This document shows, in pieces, positions 1 through 8,495 of a stretch of DNA of 64,000 bases. This stretch comes from Bacteroidota bacterium (GTDB lineage: Bacteria; Bacteroidota; Bacteroidia; Bacteroidales; VadinHA17): NCBI GenBank assembly GCA_029547705.1, contig JAKPOU010000041.1, forward strand, positions 62,001 through 126,000, written 5' to 3'. The translations under genes were made by a program, and so were the position numbers. The notes under the pieces were generated by a model that was not told where the DNA came from, made no database searches, and saw nothing but the letters and a program-made list of their open reading frames with translations. Numbering within the stretch: the stretch's first letter is position 1; each line of letters starts with the position of its first letter.

Positions 1-468
1 GCCCACGCCGAACAGTTCACCGTGAACATAGGCGACCGGTGGTTCAATTCCGTCCTTAGTATTGAGTTTAACCCATTCAAGTTCAAGCATCTGAACTTCC
101 ACACCGTTTGGTAAGTGGGATTTTTCATCCGGTATTGCCTCTGACCAGACGAAAACACCCGAATTACCGCCCGGTTCCATATGCTTCCACTCGATATGAA
201 GTATGAAATTCTCATATTGTTTTTCGGATCTCATCACGCCAATCGGCCGTCCGGTACAAACCAGGATATTTTTTTTTACTGACCATGTGTATTCTGCCGT
301 ATTGACATTGATCCACTTCAGTGCACTACTTTTTAAAGATGTTCCGGGTGTTACATTTTTCAGGGGCACGGACTTTCCGAATGACATTTCCTGCTGCTGC
401 GCCCACAGTCCGGGGCTGGCGCTGGCAATAAAAATGAATATGACCATAATCCGGTACAAATGCTTCAT
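1..468 (-). CDS. DUF1080 (3-keto-disaccharide hydrolase-type) secreted protein, partial
   Basis: Open on the minus strand from an ATG at 468 to the window edge (156 codons), so the C-terminus is missing. The N-terminus is a signal peptide ([17 protein letters not shown]..., likely cleaved after LWAQ). The body has the features of the DUF1080 concanavalin-like fold: an [17 protein letters not shown] segment (the GNSG[IV] motif) followed by GVEVQMLE. Family members are periplasmic or secreted, and some hydrolyse 3-keto-glycosides. It begins 17 bp after the purC stop codon on the same strand, so the two may be co-transcribed, although the functions look unrelated. The family is clear; the substrate is not known. 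Confidence 0.85.
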   Translation of the reverse strand, partial: MKHLYRIMVIFIFIASASPGLWAQQQEMSFGKSVPLKNVTPGTSLKSSALKWINVNTAEYTWSVKKNILVCTGRPIGVMRSEKQYENFILHIEWKHMEPGGNSGVFVWSEAIPDEKSHLPNGVEVQMLELEWVKLNTKDGIEPPVAYVHGELFGVG

Positions 469-485
469 GTCCTGTAGTTTTTATT

Positions 486-1319
486 TTAAAGGAAAATATT
501 AATAAAATCTGCTGCTTTTACCTGGTTCCTGTTTTTTATGGTTCTTTTTCCTCCGGAAATGCCTGTCATGACACAGTCCCTGATAATGGTGCAGTCGCCT
601 TTATGGTCCGGGCTGTAGCCCTTGCATACACGAAGGACATCAGGAGATATTTCATCAATGAGTACTATTTTTCCGTCACCGTCCCTGAGCCTGCCCAGCT
701 CAAACTTGCCATCCAGCACATGATAGCCTTTTGATTCAAATTCCCGGGTAACGATTTCAGCAATGTCTTTTACAAGTTCAATACTGCCGCTGATCTCATC
801 CCGGCTCATGGCTCCCGTTTCCTCGAGTGCTTCAAACGTAATCAGGGTGTCACTGTCCCCTTTCGTCCATGCCTCAACCACCTTGTGGATGTTTTTGCAG
901 GGCTTTACAAAGGGGTACCTTCTCCAGAAACTGCCAGTTGCACTGTTCCTCCAGGTGAATTCAAGATTTTCCAGCGGGGCCGAGCCCGGAAACCCTGGAG
1001 CTTCAATCGGCAGACTAAGAGGCAGTGCCGGTTCCACAACCATCTCACTGTCACTGATGGTTTCTATATAATGAGTTGCAATACCCTTTTCCCTGAGCAG
1101 TCTGAAAAAATATGTGGCAAACCTGCATGCAATCGCACCCTTCCCGGGAATACTGCCGACAACAGTATCATAGCCCGGATCGAAAACAGGCTTCCCGTTT
1201 TCTAAGTAACCGGTGGCCTTGTCAGTGAAAACAAGAAGGTATTTTCCCCTGTACTGCCCTTCGGAAATGCTGAATACATCTTTTGATTTCCCACTGTATA
1301 CAAGATTCTTTTCCTTCAT
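486..1319 (-). CDS. purC: Phosphoribosylaminoimidazole-succinocarboxamide synthase
   Basis: SAICAR synthetase joins CAIR and aspartate using ATP in purine biosynthesis, in the cytoplasm. The protein starts MKEKNLVYSGKSKDVF, the usual nucleotide-binding opening (YSGKSKD with a glycine-rich turn), and carries the FTDKATGY and LIDEISPDVLR segments, the latter matching the LxDExxTPDxxR active-site region. Starting at the ATG at 1319 gives 277 residues. An in-frame upstream ATG at 1364 would add 15 hydrophobic residues that are not typical of the family, so 1319 is preferred. No other pur gene is visible nearby. Upstream lies an untranslated stretch with hairpins (1320-1715). Confidence 0.95.
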   Translation of the reverse strand: MKEKNLVYSGKSKDVFSISEGQYRGKYLLVFTDKATGYLENGKPVFDPGYDTVVGSIPGKGAIACRFATYFFRLLREKGIATHYIETISDSEMVVEPALPLSLPIEAPGFPGSAPLENLEFTWRNSATGSFWRRYPFVKPCKNIHKVVEAWTKGDSDTLITFEALEETGAMSRDEISGSIELVKDIAEIVTREFESKGYHVLDGKFELGRLRDGDGKIVLIDEISPDVLRVCKGYSPDHKGDCTIIRDCVMTGISGGKRTIKNRNQVKAADFINIFL

Positions 1320-1465
1320 GGCTTTTATTAAAATTATCCAGGTAAATATACTACTCACGATCATTTCATCAAATCATTTGAGAAGATAGTGGAAAAATAT
1401 TATTTGCTCTATACATCTTTTGTACTGTTTCAGTAATAATTTAAAATACAATAATATATCTGAAT

Positions 1466-1540
1466 CCTGCTAAGCCCGGTTGCGGGGAGTCTGCACAGAT
1501 TCCGGTGAACATCCGGCAGGTAACGGAACGGAGGCAGACT
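1466..1540. other. Hairpin-rich untranslated segment between purC and the fucosidase gene
   Basis: The 396-base gap 1320-1715 holds no credible gene. Within it is a dense set of inverted repeats: AGTCTGC (1488-1494) with GCAGACT (1534-1540); nested TTCCG (1500-1504) with CGGAA (1524-1528); a small hairpin CCCG-GTTG-CGGG (1475-1486); and an alternative pairing CCTGC (1466-1470) with GCAGG (1516-1520). The competing pairings and GC-rich content in an otherwise AT-rich gap suggest a structured RNA, or a boundary element between the divergent genes. It does not match a riboswitch class that I can recognise, and the strand is undetermined. Confidence 0.35.
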
Positions 1541-1715
1541 ATTATACTTCATTGCTGATTCGAACCGCCTGTTATTTCAAATTTATTTCTACCGGAAAAG
1601 AAAATATTTATATTATCTTGACAGGCATGAATGAATTTTTATATCCGCTTATTTTCATCAATACTGAAATCCACGCCCGGGGACGGAGTGGATATATAAC
1701 CCAAAAGCCTGTAAA

Positions 1716-3119
1716 ATGAAAACCTTGAGACTTTCTTTAGTGATTATCTGCCTGGCAATGCTTAAAGTTTCAGCCCAGCATGATAACAGGTATGTGCCTG
1801 ATCCGGATCCCGCAATCCGTAACCGTATAGAGGAATGGCAGGATATTAAATTCGGCCTTCTTATGCACTGGGGGCCGTACAGCCAGTGGGGAATCGTTGA
1901 ATCATGGTCCATCTGTCCCGAAGATGAGCCATGGTGCATCCCGGATACGGTTCAGGATTATTTTGCATATAAAAGCAGGTATGAGAATCTGGGCAGGACA
2001 TTCAATCCTGTAAGCTTTGACCCCGACAAATGGGCAAAAGCTGCAAAGGATGCCGGTATGAAATATGTTGTTTTCACAACCAAGCATCATGATGGTTTCT
2101 GTATGTTCGACTCAAAATACACCGATTATAAAATAACGGGCATGGATTGTCTCTTTCATACAAATCCCAGGGCCGATGTAACAAAGGCAATATTTGATTC
2201 ATTCAGGAAAGAGGATTTCTGGATAGGGGCATATTTCTCAAAACCTGACTGGCACTGTCCGGATTACTGGTGGCCACACTTTCCGCCATTTGACAGGAAC
2301 CCCAATTATGATCTTGAAAAATATCCCGGCAAATGGAATAATTATGTGGAATTTACTCATAATCAGTTGATGGAATTGTGTACGGGTTACGGGAAAATAG
2401 ATATTTTCTGGTTTGACGGTGGTTGGGTCAAAAAGAGAAATACAACGGCTCATCCTTATAATCAGGATGTAAGAATGGATGAGCTTGTAGAAAAGATACG
2501 GTCAAAGCAGCCCGGAGTACTTGTAGTAGACCGTGCTGTTTCCGGGAAAAACCAGAATTATCTTACACCTGAAAATACAGTGCCCGACAGAATGCTGCCC
2601 TATCCCTGGGAATCATGTATAATCCTTGGCGGAGGATGGTCATTTTCCTATAATGCCAGAATGATGCCCGAACGCAGACTTATTCACATGCTTGCCGACA
2701 TAGTGGCCAAGGGGGGCAACCTGCTGCTCAACATAGGTCCCGGTCCTGACGGTACATGGTATGATGAAGCATATGACAGGCTCAGGGAAACCGGTGAATG
2801 GCTCCGTATCAACGGAAATGCCATTTATAACACCAGGCCCGTAGCACCATATACTGACGGAAAACTCAGATTCACAAAGGGGAAAGACGGATCGGTATAC
2901 ATAATCTATCTGCTCGATGAAAATGAAAAACTTCCTTCTTCTCTCAGGATCAGCGGATTAATGCCACAAAAGGGCGCAAGGGTAAATATGCTGGGAAGAC
3001 GCGGGAATCTCGGATGGAAAAAGGAAGGAGAGGGATTTACAATAAGCATACCGGCTTCTGTTTCGGATGCCATGCCGTCGGAATATGCCGTTGCCATCCG
3101 GATCAGCGCGGTGCTGTAG
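1716..3119 (+). CDS. Alpha-L-fucosidase, GH29 family
   Basis: Secreted retaining exo-fucosidase that removes terminal L-fucose from glycans. It has a signal peptide (MKTLRLSLVIICLAMLKVSA, cleaved near AQ). GH29 landmarks follow in order: FGLLMHWGPYSQWG (47-59, substrate-binding His51), FTTKHHDGF (120-128, paired His124/His125) and DIFWFDGGW (229-237), where Asp234 sits at the nucleophile position. A C-terminal region from about 355 ending in a beta-rich segment is as expected; 467 residues is a normal length. It opens a co-directional run with the GH95 fucosidase and a sugar transporter, which supports a role in fucose scavenging. Confidence is high for the family; the linkage preference cannot be read from sequence. 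Confidence 0.95.
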   Translation: MKTLRLSLVIICLAMLKVSAQHDNRYVPDPDPAIRNRIEEWQDIKFGLLMHWGPYSQWGIVESWSICPEDEPWCIPDTVQDYFAYKSRYENLGRTFNPVSFDPDKWAKAAKDAGMKYVVFTTKHHDGFCMFDSKYTDYKITGMDCLFHTNPRADVTKAIFDSFRKEDFWIGAYFSKPDWHCPDYWWPHFPPFDRNPNYDLEKYPGKWNNYVEFTHNQLMELCTGYGKIDIFWFDGGWVKKRNTTAHPYNQDVRMDELVEKIRSKQPGVLVVDRAVSGKNQNYLTPENTVPDRMLPYPWESCIILGGGWSFSYNARMMPERRLIHMLADIVAKGGNLLLNIGPGPDGTWYDEAYDRLRETGEWLRINGNAIYNTRPVAPYTDGKLRFTKGKDGSVYIIYLLDENEKLPSSLRISGLMPQKGARVNMLGRRGNLGWKKEGEGFTISIPASVSDAMPSEYAVAIRISAVL

Positions 3120-3130
3120 TGATATTTCGT

Positions 3131-3170
3131 TTGATTTAGTGCTTAATACCTTGATTTACTGCTTAACATA
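3131..3170. repeat. Two tandem copies of a 20-bp repeat ahead of the GH95 gene
   Basis: TTGATTTAGTGCTTAATACC (3131-3150) is followed directly by TTGATTTACTGCTTAACATA (3151-3170), identical at 16 of 20 positions, with a third TTG start at 3172. It sits in the 111-bp gap between the two fucosidase genes. It could be a two-site operator or a slippage product; no regulator is encoded next to it. Confidence 0.4.
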
Positions 3171-3230
3171 CTTGTTTCCCTCAGGAATTAAGACAAACAT
3201 TACCATTTATTTAACTCTGATTTTGTTACA

Positions 3231-5747
3231 ATGAGAACTAATCTGTCAGCAATCTTAATCGCGGGAATAATTATTTTCCTGCCGCTTTCCTGCAGAGAAA
3301 AAACAGGCAGCCTGAGATTATGGTATGATCATCCCGCGGATGCATCAGTACCGGATACCGGGGACGGCTGGCGGAATGATCCTGAATGGCTGAAAGCCCT
3401 GCCGGTGGGTAACGGGTTCCTGGGGGCAATGATATTCGGCGATGTGAACATGGAAAGGATACAGCTGAATGAAAAAAGCCTGTGGTCCGGCAGTCCGGAT
3501 GATAATAACAATCCGGAAGCATATACCTCTCTGAATGCAATCAGGCAGTTATTGTTTGATGGAAAATACAGGGAGGCAACAGAATTGACACTGCGAACCC
3601 AGGTGTGCAGGGGAGCAGGCTCGGGGTACGGGAACGGTGCCAATGTTCCGTTCGGCTGTTTTCAGACACTGGGAGACCTCTGGCTTGATTTCGGCAAAAC
3701 AGCCGGGTATGGGGACTACCACCGTGAACTGGACCTGGAAAAGGGTATTGTAAGGGTATCCTATACACAGGATGGAATTAAATATAAAAGAGAAATATTT
3801 GTAAGCTATCCCGGCAGGGCGCTGGTGATACGCCTGACAGCGGACAAAAAGGGATCGCTCAGCTTTACAGGCAGGCTGAACAGGCCGGAACGTTTCGATG
3901 TGTCTTCACAGGAGGATAATCTGCTGATGAAGGGCATAATGAATGACGGTAAGGGAGGCAGGGGAATGCAGTATGCCGTGAGACTGAGGGCAGTGGCCGG
4001 AAACGGAGAAGTCACATACCTGAATGATGTCCTTAAGGTCAGAGGATCTGATGATGTGGTCCTCTTACTGACAGCTTCCACTGACTACAGTCTGGATTAT
4101 CCTTCTTACAGGGGCGATGACCCCCTGGAAACAACCCTGGGACAATTGAATAAGCTGTCGGCCACATCCTATAAAAATATCCTTTCGGATCATATCAGGG
4201 ACTTCTCCGCCCTCAGCGGAAAGGTATTCCTCCGGCTGTCAGATAATAAGGATGATACGGTGCCAACCGACAGGAGGCTCATGAATCCTGATGATCCTCA
4301 TTTGCATGAACTATATTTCCAGTATGGAAGATATCTGCTCATATCTTCATCCCGGGAAGGCACTCTTCCCGCCAATCTGCAGGGTATATGGGCAAACAAG
4401 ATTCAGACTCCCTGGAATTGTGATTATCACACAAACATAAATGTCCAGATGAATTACTGGCCTGCGGATGCCGCCAATCTTCCGGAATGTCATGGTCCCC
4501 TGACGGATCTTGTTGAATCCATTGTCAAGCCCGGTGAAGAAACGGCAAAGATCCACTACCACTCAACGGGATGGTGTGTTCATCCCATAACGAACGTCTG
4601 GGGTTTCACTGCACCCGGCGAACATCCTTCCTGGGGTTTGCATGTGTGCGCGGGAGGCTGGCTGTGCCAGCATCTCTGGGATCATTATACCTATTCCCTG
4701 GATACTGATTATCTGAAAAGAGTATATCCGCTGATGCTTGGTTCGGCAAGATTTTACCTTGACTGGCTGGTACGGGATCCTGTTTCAGGCAAACTGGTTT
4801 CGGGACCTGCTTCATCGCCTGAAAACACATTTGTGGCACCTGACGGTTCTGTCGCACAGATAAGTATGGGACCATCACATGATCAGGAAGTTATCCATGA
4901 GCTTTTTACAAATGTGCTCAGTGCTGCCGGGGTTCTGAAGGCTGAGGCTGCAGCTTATGCGGGGTCAGAGACCGGTACTTCATCTCCTGCGGCTTCAGAA
5001 GATCTGTCTGTGGCCGGGCTTGTTGCCGAAGCTGTTTTGCTTGCAAGGATTGATTCTGCCCTGAAAGACCTTGAGTTTCCAAAAACAGGTTCGGACGGCC
5101 GCCTGATGGAATGGCGGGAGGAATTTGAAGAAAGAGAGCCGGCACACAGGCATGTATCGCATCTGTATATGCTTCATCCCGGAAATATGATTGATCCGGA
5201 AAAAACTCCCGCACTGGCAGAAGCTGCAAGGAAGAGCCTTGAAGGCAGGACTGATGCCGGAACAGGCTGGTCACTGGCATGGAAAATAAATTTCTGGGCA
5301 CGCCTGCATGACGGGAACCGTGCTTACAAACTGCTGAAGGATCTCCTCAGGCCCATAGATAACTACGGTACCAACATGTCAGATGCCGGAGGTACCTATC
5401 AGAATCTTTTCTGCGGACATCCTCCATTTCAGATAGACGGAAACTTCGGAGGTACTGCCGGAATAACTGAAATGCTTTTGCAGAGCCATATCAGGGAAGG
5501 GGATGATTATCTGATCCGTATTCTTCCTGCCCTTCCTGATGCCTGGAGTGACGGGATCGTAAGAGGTCTCAGGGCAAGAGGCGGTTTTGAGGTGGATCTT
5601 GAATGGAAGGACGGAATTCTTGAATCATGCAAAATAAAGTCCCTGAAAGGAAGCAGACTGAAAGTGGTTTACGGGAAAAGCAGGGCTGACATGCCCACAG
5701 AAGCAGGAAAAACCTATAGATTCGGTCCTGAAATGAGGATTATCTGA
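3231..5747 (+). CDS. GH95 alpha-L-fucosidase (AfcA-type) lipoprotein
   Basis: Inverting fucosidase family acting mostly on alpha-1,2-linked fucose (some members are alpha-L-galactosidases). The N-terminus is a lipoprotein signal with lipobox LPLSC (Cys21), so it is probably anchored in the outer or inner membrane. The N-terminal super-beta-sandwich (about 30-300) contains [14 protein letters not shown] (57-70). The catalytic (alpha/alpha)6 domain retains the AfcA catalytic set: Asn402 and Asn404 in [12 protein letters not shown], Glu531 in SPENTF, and Asp736 in QIDGNFGG. A low-complexity Ala/Ser/Gly/Glu insert is present around 570-596, after the [10 protein letters not shown] helix. Length 838 fits. 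Paired with the GH29 gene, it gives coverage of several fucosyl linkages. Confidence 0.95.
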   Translation: MRTNLSAILIAGIIIFLPLSCREKTGSLRLWYDHPADASVPDTGDGWRNDPEWLKALPVGNGFLGAMIFGDVNMERIQLNEKSLWSGSPDDNNNPEAYTSLNAIRQLLFDGKYREATELTLRTQVCRGAGSGYGNGANVPFGCFQTLGDLWLDFGKTAGYGDYHRELDLEKGIVRVSYTQDGIKYKREIFVSYPGRALVIRLTADKKGSLSFTGRLNRPERFDVSSQEDNLLMKGIMNDGKGGRGMQYAVRLRAVAGNGEVTYLNDVLKVRGSDDVVLLLTASTDYSLDYPSYRGDDPLETTLGQLNKLSATSYKNILSDHIRDFSALSGKVFLRLSDNKDDTVPTDRRLMNPDDPHLHELYFQYGRYLLISSSREGTLPANLQGIWANKIQTPWNCDYHTNINVQMNYWPADAANLPECHGPLTDLVESIVKPGEETAKIHYHSTGWCVHPITNVWGFTAPGEHPSWGLHVCAGGWLCQHLWDHYTYSLDTDYLKRVYPLMLGSARFYLDWLVRDPVSGKLVSGPASSPENTFVAPDGSVAQISMGPSHDQEVIHELFTNVLSAAGVLKAEAAAYAGSETGTSSPAASEDLSVAGLVAEAVLLARIDSALKDLEFPKTGSDGRLMEWREEFEEREPAHRHVSHLYMLHPGNMIDPEKTPALAEAARKSLEGRTDAGTGWSLAWKINFWARLHDGNRAYKLLKDLLRPIDNYGTNMSDAGGTYQNLFCGHPPFQIDGNFGGTAGITEMLLQSHIREGDDYLIRILPALPDAWSDGIVRGLRARGGFEVDLEWKDGILESCKIKSLKGSRLKVVYGKSRADMPTEAGKTYRFGPEMRII

Positions 5748-5817
5748 AATGCGGTTGAAAAATCCTGTAAAGGATCAAACCAGAACAAGAAATATAGCAG
5801 CAGATTAAATAAATATT

Positions 5818-7116
5818 ATGACTGACAGACCGGACGGCTCACAAAAAATAACCAGGGTTTCCTGGTTCATTATAGCAACAATTGGCTTGTTCTTTTTCAT
5901 TTTCGGCTTTGTTACCTGGCTCAACGGAATATTAATCCCATACCTGAAAATCTCATGTGAACTCAACCATTTTCAGTCATACCTTGTTGCCTTTGCCTTT
6001 TACATTTCATACGTGGTAATGGCCATTCCCTCATCATGGGTTCTGAAAAGGACAGGCTTGAAAGACGGCATGATGATTGGCTTGTTCATAATGTCTTTCG
6101 GAGCTCTTTTTTTTATTCCGGCTGCAATGACAAGGACCTATAGTCTGTTTCTTACAGGACTGTTTGTAATGGGTACAGGACTGGCACTGATGCAGACCGC
6201 ATCAAATCCTTATATTACAATCCTGGGACCCATTGAAAGTGCAGCACGCAGGATAAGTATTATGGGAATTTGCAATAAATCTGCAGGAATCATTGCGACC
6301 TTCCTTTTCGGGATGCTGGCTCTCAGTGACGGCGATGCCCTTCTGGCAAAGCTTTCGGTAATGGAAGGTGCTGAAAGAAGTGCCATGCTCGATGAACTTG
6401 CATCCAGGGTGATTCTTCCCTACACAGGCATGGCAATAATTCTGGCCCTGATAGGTGTTATGGTCAAAATATCACGGCTGCCGGATATTGATCCGGATAT
6501 TCAGAATGCCGGATCTGATGTAAACAGCTATTCCGGCAAAACTTCTATTTTCCAGTTTCCGTTTCTCCTTCTGGGAGTGGTGGCGATATTCTGTGATGTG
6601 GGCCTGGAAATAATTGCAGGGGATACGATCATAAGCTATGGAATCAGCCAGGGGATTCCGGTAGCACTTGCCCGGCATTTCACTTCATTTACGATGATTG
6701 CATCAATAATCGGCTATATTGCCGGGATAATAGCTATACCCAGATATATCTCCCAGGGAACAGCACTGAAAATCTGTTCGGTACTCGGAATCATCCTTGC
6801 AATATGTGCCGTAAGTTCATCGAAGATGATATCGGTTCTGTTTATTGCATCCATGGGGATGGCTAATGCATTAATCTGGCCGGCTGTCTGGCCACTGGCG
6901 ATAGAAGGCCTCGGCAGGTTCACCGGAATAGGATCATCCCTCCTGATTATGGGAAACCTGGGAGGTGCACTCCTGCCATTGCTGTATGGCCGTCTTGCCG
7001 ATATTATTCATCCGACTGTGGCCTATGTAATAGTTATACCCTGCTACCTGTTTCTGCTGTATTATGCTGTTTCAGGGCACAGGGTGGGCAAGGTTGTGAC
7101 AAATGAAACCAGTTAA
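5818..7116 (+). CDS. FucP/GluP-family MFS sugar transporter
   Basis: Inner-membrane major-facilitator symporter with about 12 hydrophobic helices and no signal peptide. The segments FGFVTWLNGILIPYLK (30-44) and LALMQTASNPYI (122-133) place it in the FucP/GluP/NgtP sugar-symporter group. Its position after two fucosidases suggests L-fucose uptake. One feature is odd: the positions of the E. coli FucP acidic residues Asp46 (LNDIL) and Glu135 (LETAANP) are Gly37 (LNGIL) and Gln126 (MQTASNP). Gln at the second position is seen in GluP-type members, but loss of the first acid is less expected. Substrate and coupling ion are therefore inferred from context only. It lies 70 bp after the GH95 gene. 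Confidence 0.85.
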   Translation: MTDRPDGSQKITRVSWFIIATIGLFFFIFGFVTWLNGILIPYLKISCELNHFQSYLVAFAFYISYVVMAIPSSWVLKRTGLKDGMMIGLFIMSFGALFFIPAAMTRTYSLFLTGLFVMGTGLALMQTASNPYITILGPIESAARRISIMGICNKSAGIIATFLFGMLALSDGDALLAKLSVMEGAERSAMLDELASRVILPYTGMAIILALIGVMVKISRLPDIDPDIQNAGSDVNSYSGKTSIFQFPFLLLGVVAIFCDVGLEIIAGDTIISYGISQGIPVALARHFTSFTMIASIIGYIAGIIAIPRYISQGTALKICSVLGIILAICAVSSSKMISVLFIASMGMANALIWPAVWPLAIEGLGRFTGIGSSLLIMGNLGGALLPLLYGRLADIIHPTVAYVIVIPCYLFLLYYAVSGHRVGKVVTNETS

Positions 7117-7161
7117 GGATTTTGTATCAGCATAATTTCACCATTTTAAAGCAACAGGATT

Positions 7162-8241
7162 ATGATTAAGGTTCAGGCAAGTGTTTCAAAAGGCTGGCTT
7201 CACCGGAAAGGAGGTTTTGTTTTCGATTCCCGCTATTATCTGGATCCTTATTACAGGATGAAACAGGATGAAGCCTGCCATGAGTTTGTCAGAAAAACTT
7301 TCCCCGATTATCCGGTTTACAATATGGAGGATAATCTTGTCCAGGCGGAATATGTTGTTCCGGATATGCTCCTTGTGGGTGCTATTCAGCCGAATATGAT
7401 AATTGCCGCTGCTCTGGGAGCTGAATTTGTTTTTTCGGATGACAGGGATTCCGATGTAAAGGGTTTTCCCCTGAAGGACATAAAAGATGCGGGTGATCTG
7501 CCCGAAGTATCTGAAGTACTTGAACTGCCATTTATAAAAAACCTGGCACGGCAGTTCTCCGATGCAGTGCATTCTTATCCTGACTGCAGGGTGATCCCCC
7601 CGTTTTTCTGGGATACATCGGGAAGGGCAACAATTCATGGTATCATCACAACATCAATGAAATTTATAGGTCAGGAGATTTTTACCATGATGATGTCGGA
7701 ACCCGGCCTGGTAAAAGGCATTCATAGCTGGATCACGGATGTGTATATAGGACTGATCAGGCATTTCTCGGATCTGGGCAGGCTTCCCGTAACCATGGTT
7801 CATGTGGGTGAATGTTCCGGTGCAATGCTGGATGAATATTCATACAGGGAATTTGTCACACCTTTCCTGAGCAGGATAGGAAGGGAACTCGGTGCTGTGA
7901 GGCTTCACAGCTGTGGCAATTCGGATCATGTCATGGATCCGGTATGTGAAATAGAAAATTTGAAAATCATTGATTCAGGATCAAATACCTCCATTGCCGC
8001 TATCCGGAAAAGGAGAGGCAGGGATTTTCAGATTGATATTTTCCCTCCCGTGGAAATACTGGTGGAGGGATCAAAGACCGGGGATATGGAGGAATGGCTT
8101 GAAAGAACCCTGAAAGACAATGACGGGGGCAGGCTTAAAATTGCCTATCACCTTGAACCCGACTACAATCTTTCAAACTGTATTTATATTCATGAGGAAC
8201 TCCATAAAAGGGGACTGGTGAAAAAGGGCAGGATTTACTGA
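7162..8241 (+). CDS. URO-D/MtbA-fold (uroporphyrinogen decarboxylase family) protein
   Basis: Cytoplasmic (beta/alpha)8 protein of the uroporphyrinogen-decarboxylase superfamily, which includes true heme URO-D and cobamide-dependent methyltransferases such as MtbA/MtaA. The segment HVGECSGAMLDEY (214-226) and the late RLHSCGN motif (His249, Cys251) resemble the zinc-binding H-x-C region of methylcobamide methyltransferases rather than heme-pathway URO-D, whose N-terminal Arg/Asp pattern is missing. It begins 46 bp after the transporter gene and is followed by a hairpin, so it is the last gene of the fucose run. A part in demethylating or rearranging a methylated sugar is conceivable but purely inferred. 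The fold call is firm; the reaction is unknown. Confidence 0.8.
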   Translation: MIKVQASVSKGWLHRKGGFVFDSRYYLDPYYRMKQDEACHEFVRKTFPDYPVYNMEDNLVQAEYVVPDMLLVGAIQPNMIIAAALGAEFVFSDDRDSDVKGFPLKDIKDAGDLPEVSEVLELPFIKNLARQFSDAVHSYPDCRVIPPFFWDTSGRATIHGIITTSMKFIGQEIFTMMMSEPGLVKGIHSWITDVYIGLIRHFSDLGRLPVTMVHVGECSGAMLDEYSYREFVTPFLSRIGRELGAVRLHSCGNSDHVMDPVCEIENLKIIDSGSNTSIAAIRKRRGRDFQIDIFPPVEILVEGSKTGDMEEWLERTLKDNDGGRLKIAYHLEPDYNLSNCIYIHEELHKRGLVKKGRIY

Positions 8242-8281
8242 AAAACCGCCTTCATCCCGGTAAACGGGAATCCGGCGGTTT
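8241..8281 (-). terminator. Rho-independent terminator of tRNA-Pro
   Basis: The stem AAACCGCC (8243-8250) pairs with GGCGGTTT (8274-8281), and an inner stem TCCCG/CGGGA (8255-8259/8265-8269) extends it. Read on the minus strand, the stem is followed by a run of five T, just after the tRNA 3' end. It overlaps the stop codon of the plus-strand URO-D gene and may act weakly for that gene too. Confidence 0.75.
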
Positions 8282-8284
8282 GAG

Positions 8285-8358
8285 TCGGGGTGATCTGACT
8301 CGAACAGACGACCCCTTGCACCCCATGCAAGTGCGCTAGCCAACTGCGCCACACCCCG
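8285..8358 (-). tRNA. tRNA-Pro (anticodon GGG)
   Basis: The 74-nt cloverleaf is complete. Acceptor stem CGGGGTG/CACCCCG with discriminator A73; D stem GCGC/GCGC; anticodon stem CTTGC/GCAAG around loop ATGGGGT, giving anticodon GGG after T33 and G37; variable loop GGGTC; T arm with TTCGAGT loop. C1-G72, A73 and G37 are proline identity features, and the anticodon arm matches the ATGGGGTG core of E. coli tRNA-Pro(GGG). CCA is not encoded and must be added. It has its own promoter and terminator. Confidence 0.97.
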
Positions 8359-8368
8359 AAAAACACCA

Positions 8369-8398
8369 CAAAAATAATCAACAATTCCGATTCTGCAA
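8369..8398 (-). promoter_or_regulatory. Consensus Bacteroidota promoter of tRNA-Pro
   Basis: On the minus strand, TTG (8398-8396) is followed by a 19-bp spacer and TATTTTTG (8376-8369), an exact match to TTG-N19-TAnnTTTG. The expected start of transcription is near 8362, leaving only about four leader bases before the mature tRNA 5' end at 8358. Confidence 0.8.
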
Positions 8399-8495
8399 AA
8401 ATCCCGGAAGTCTCTTACTTTTATTATTGCAGGCAGTTAAAAGAAGTTATATTTATGGTAAATATCAACCTGACTGTATTTTAAAAAGTTTTGTT

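Noticed and set aside
1466-1540. Resemblance to parts of a cobalamin riboswitch (CCCCGCAAC on one strand, CCGGTGAACATCCGG on the other)
   Set aside because: The two conserved blocks lie on opposite strands and the remaining consensus parts are missing, so no riboswitch is called.
1545-1575. GGTTCGAATC on the minus strand, like a tRNA T-loop
   Set aside because: The flanking bases do not form a T stem and there is no acceptor or anticodon stem around it.
1480-1719. A 79-codon open frame between purC and the fucosidase gene
   Set aside because: It has no recognisable domain or signal, overlaps the hairpin-rich element and ends right on the start of the fucosidase gene; unlikely to be a gene.
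8427-8495. Longer N-terminus for the phosphoesterase lipoprotein
   Set aside because: It would place 23 polar residues before a clear lipoprotein signal peptide.
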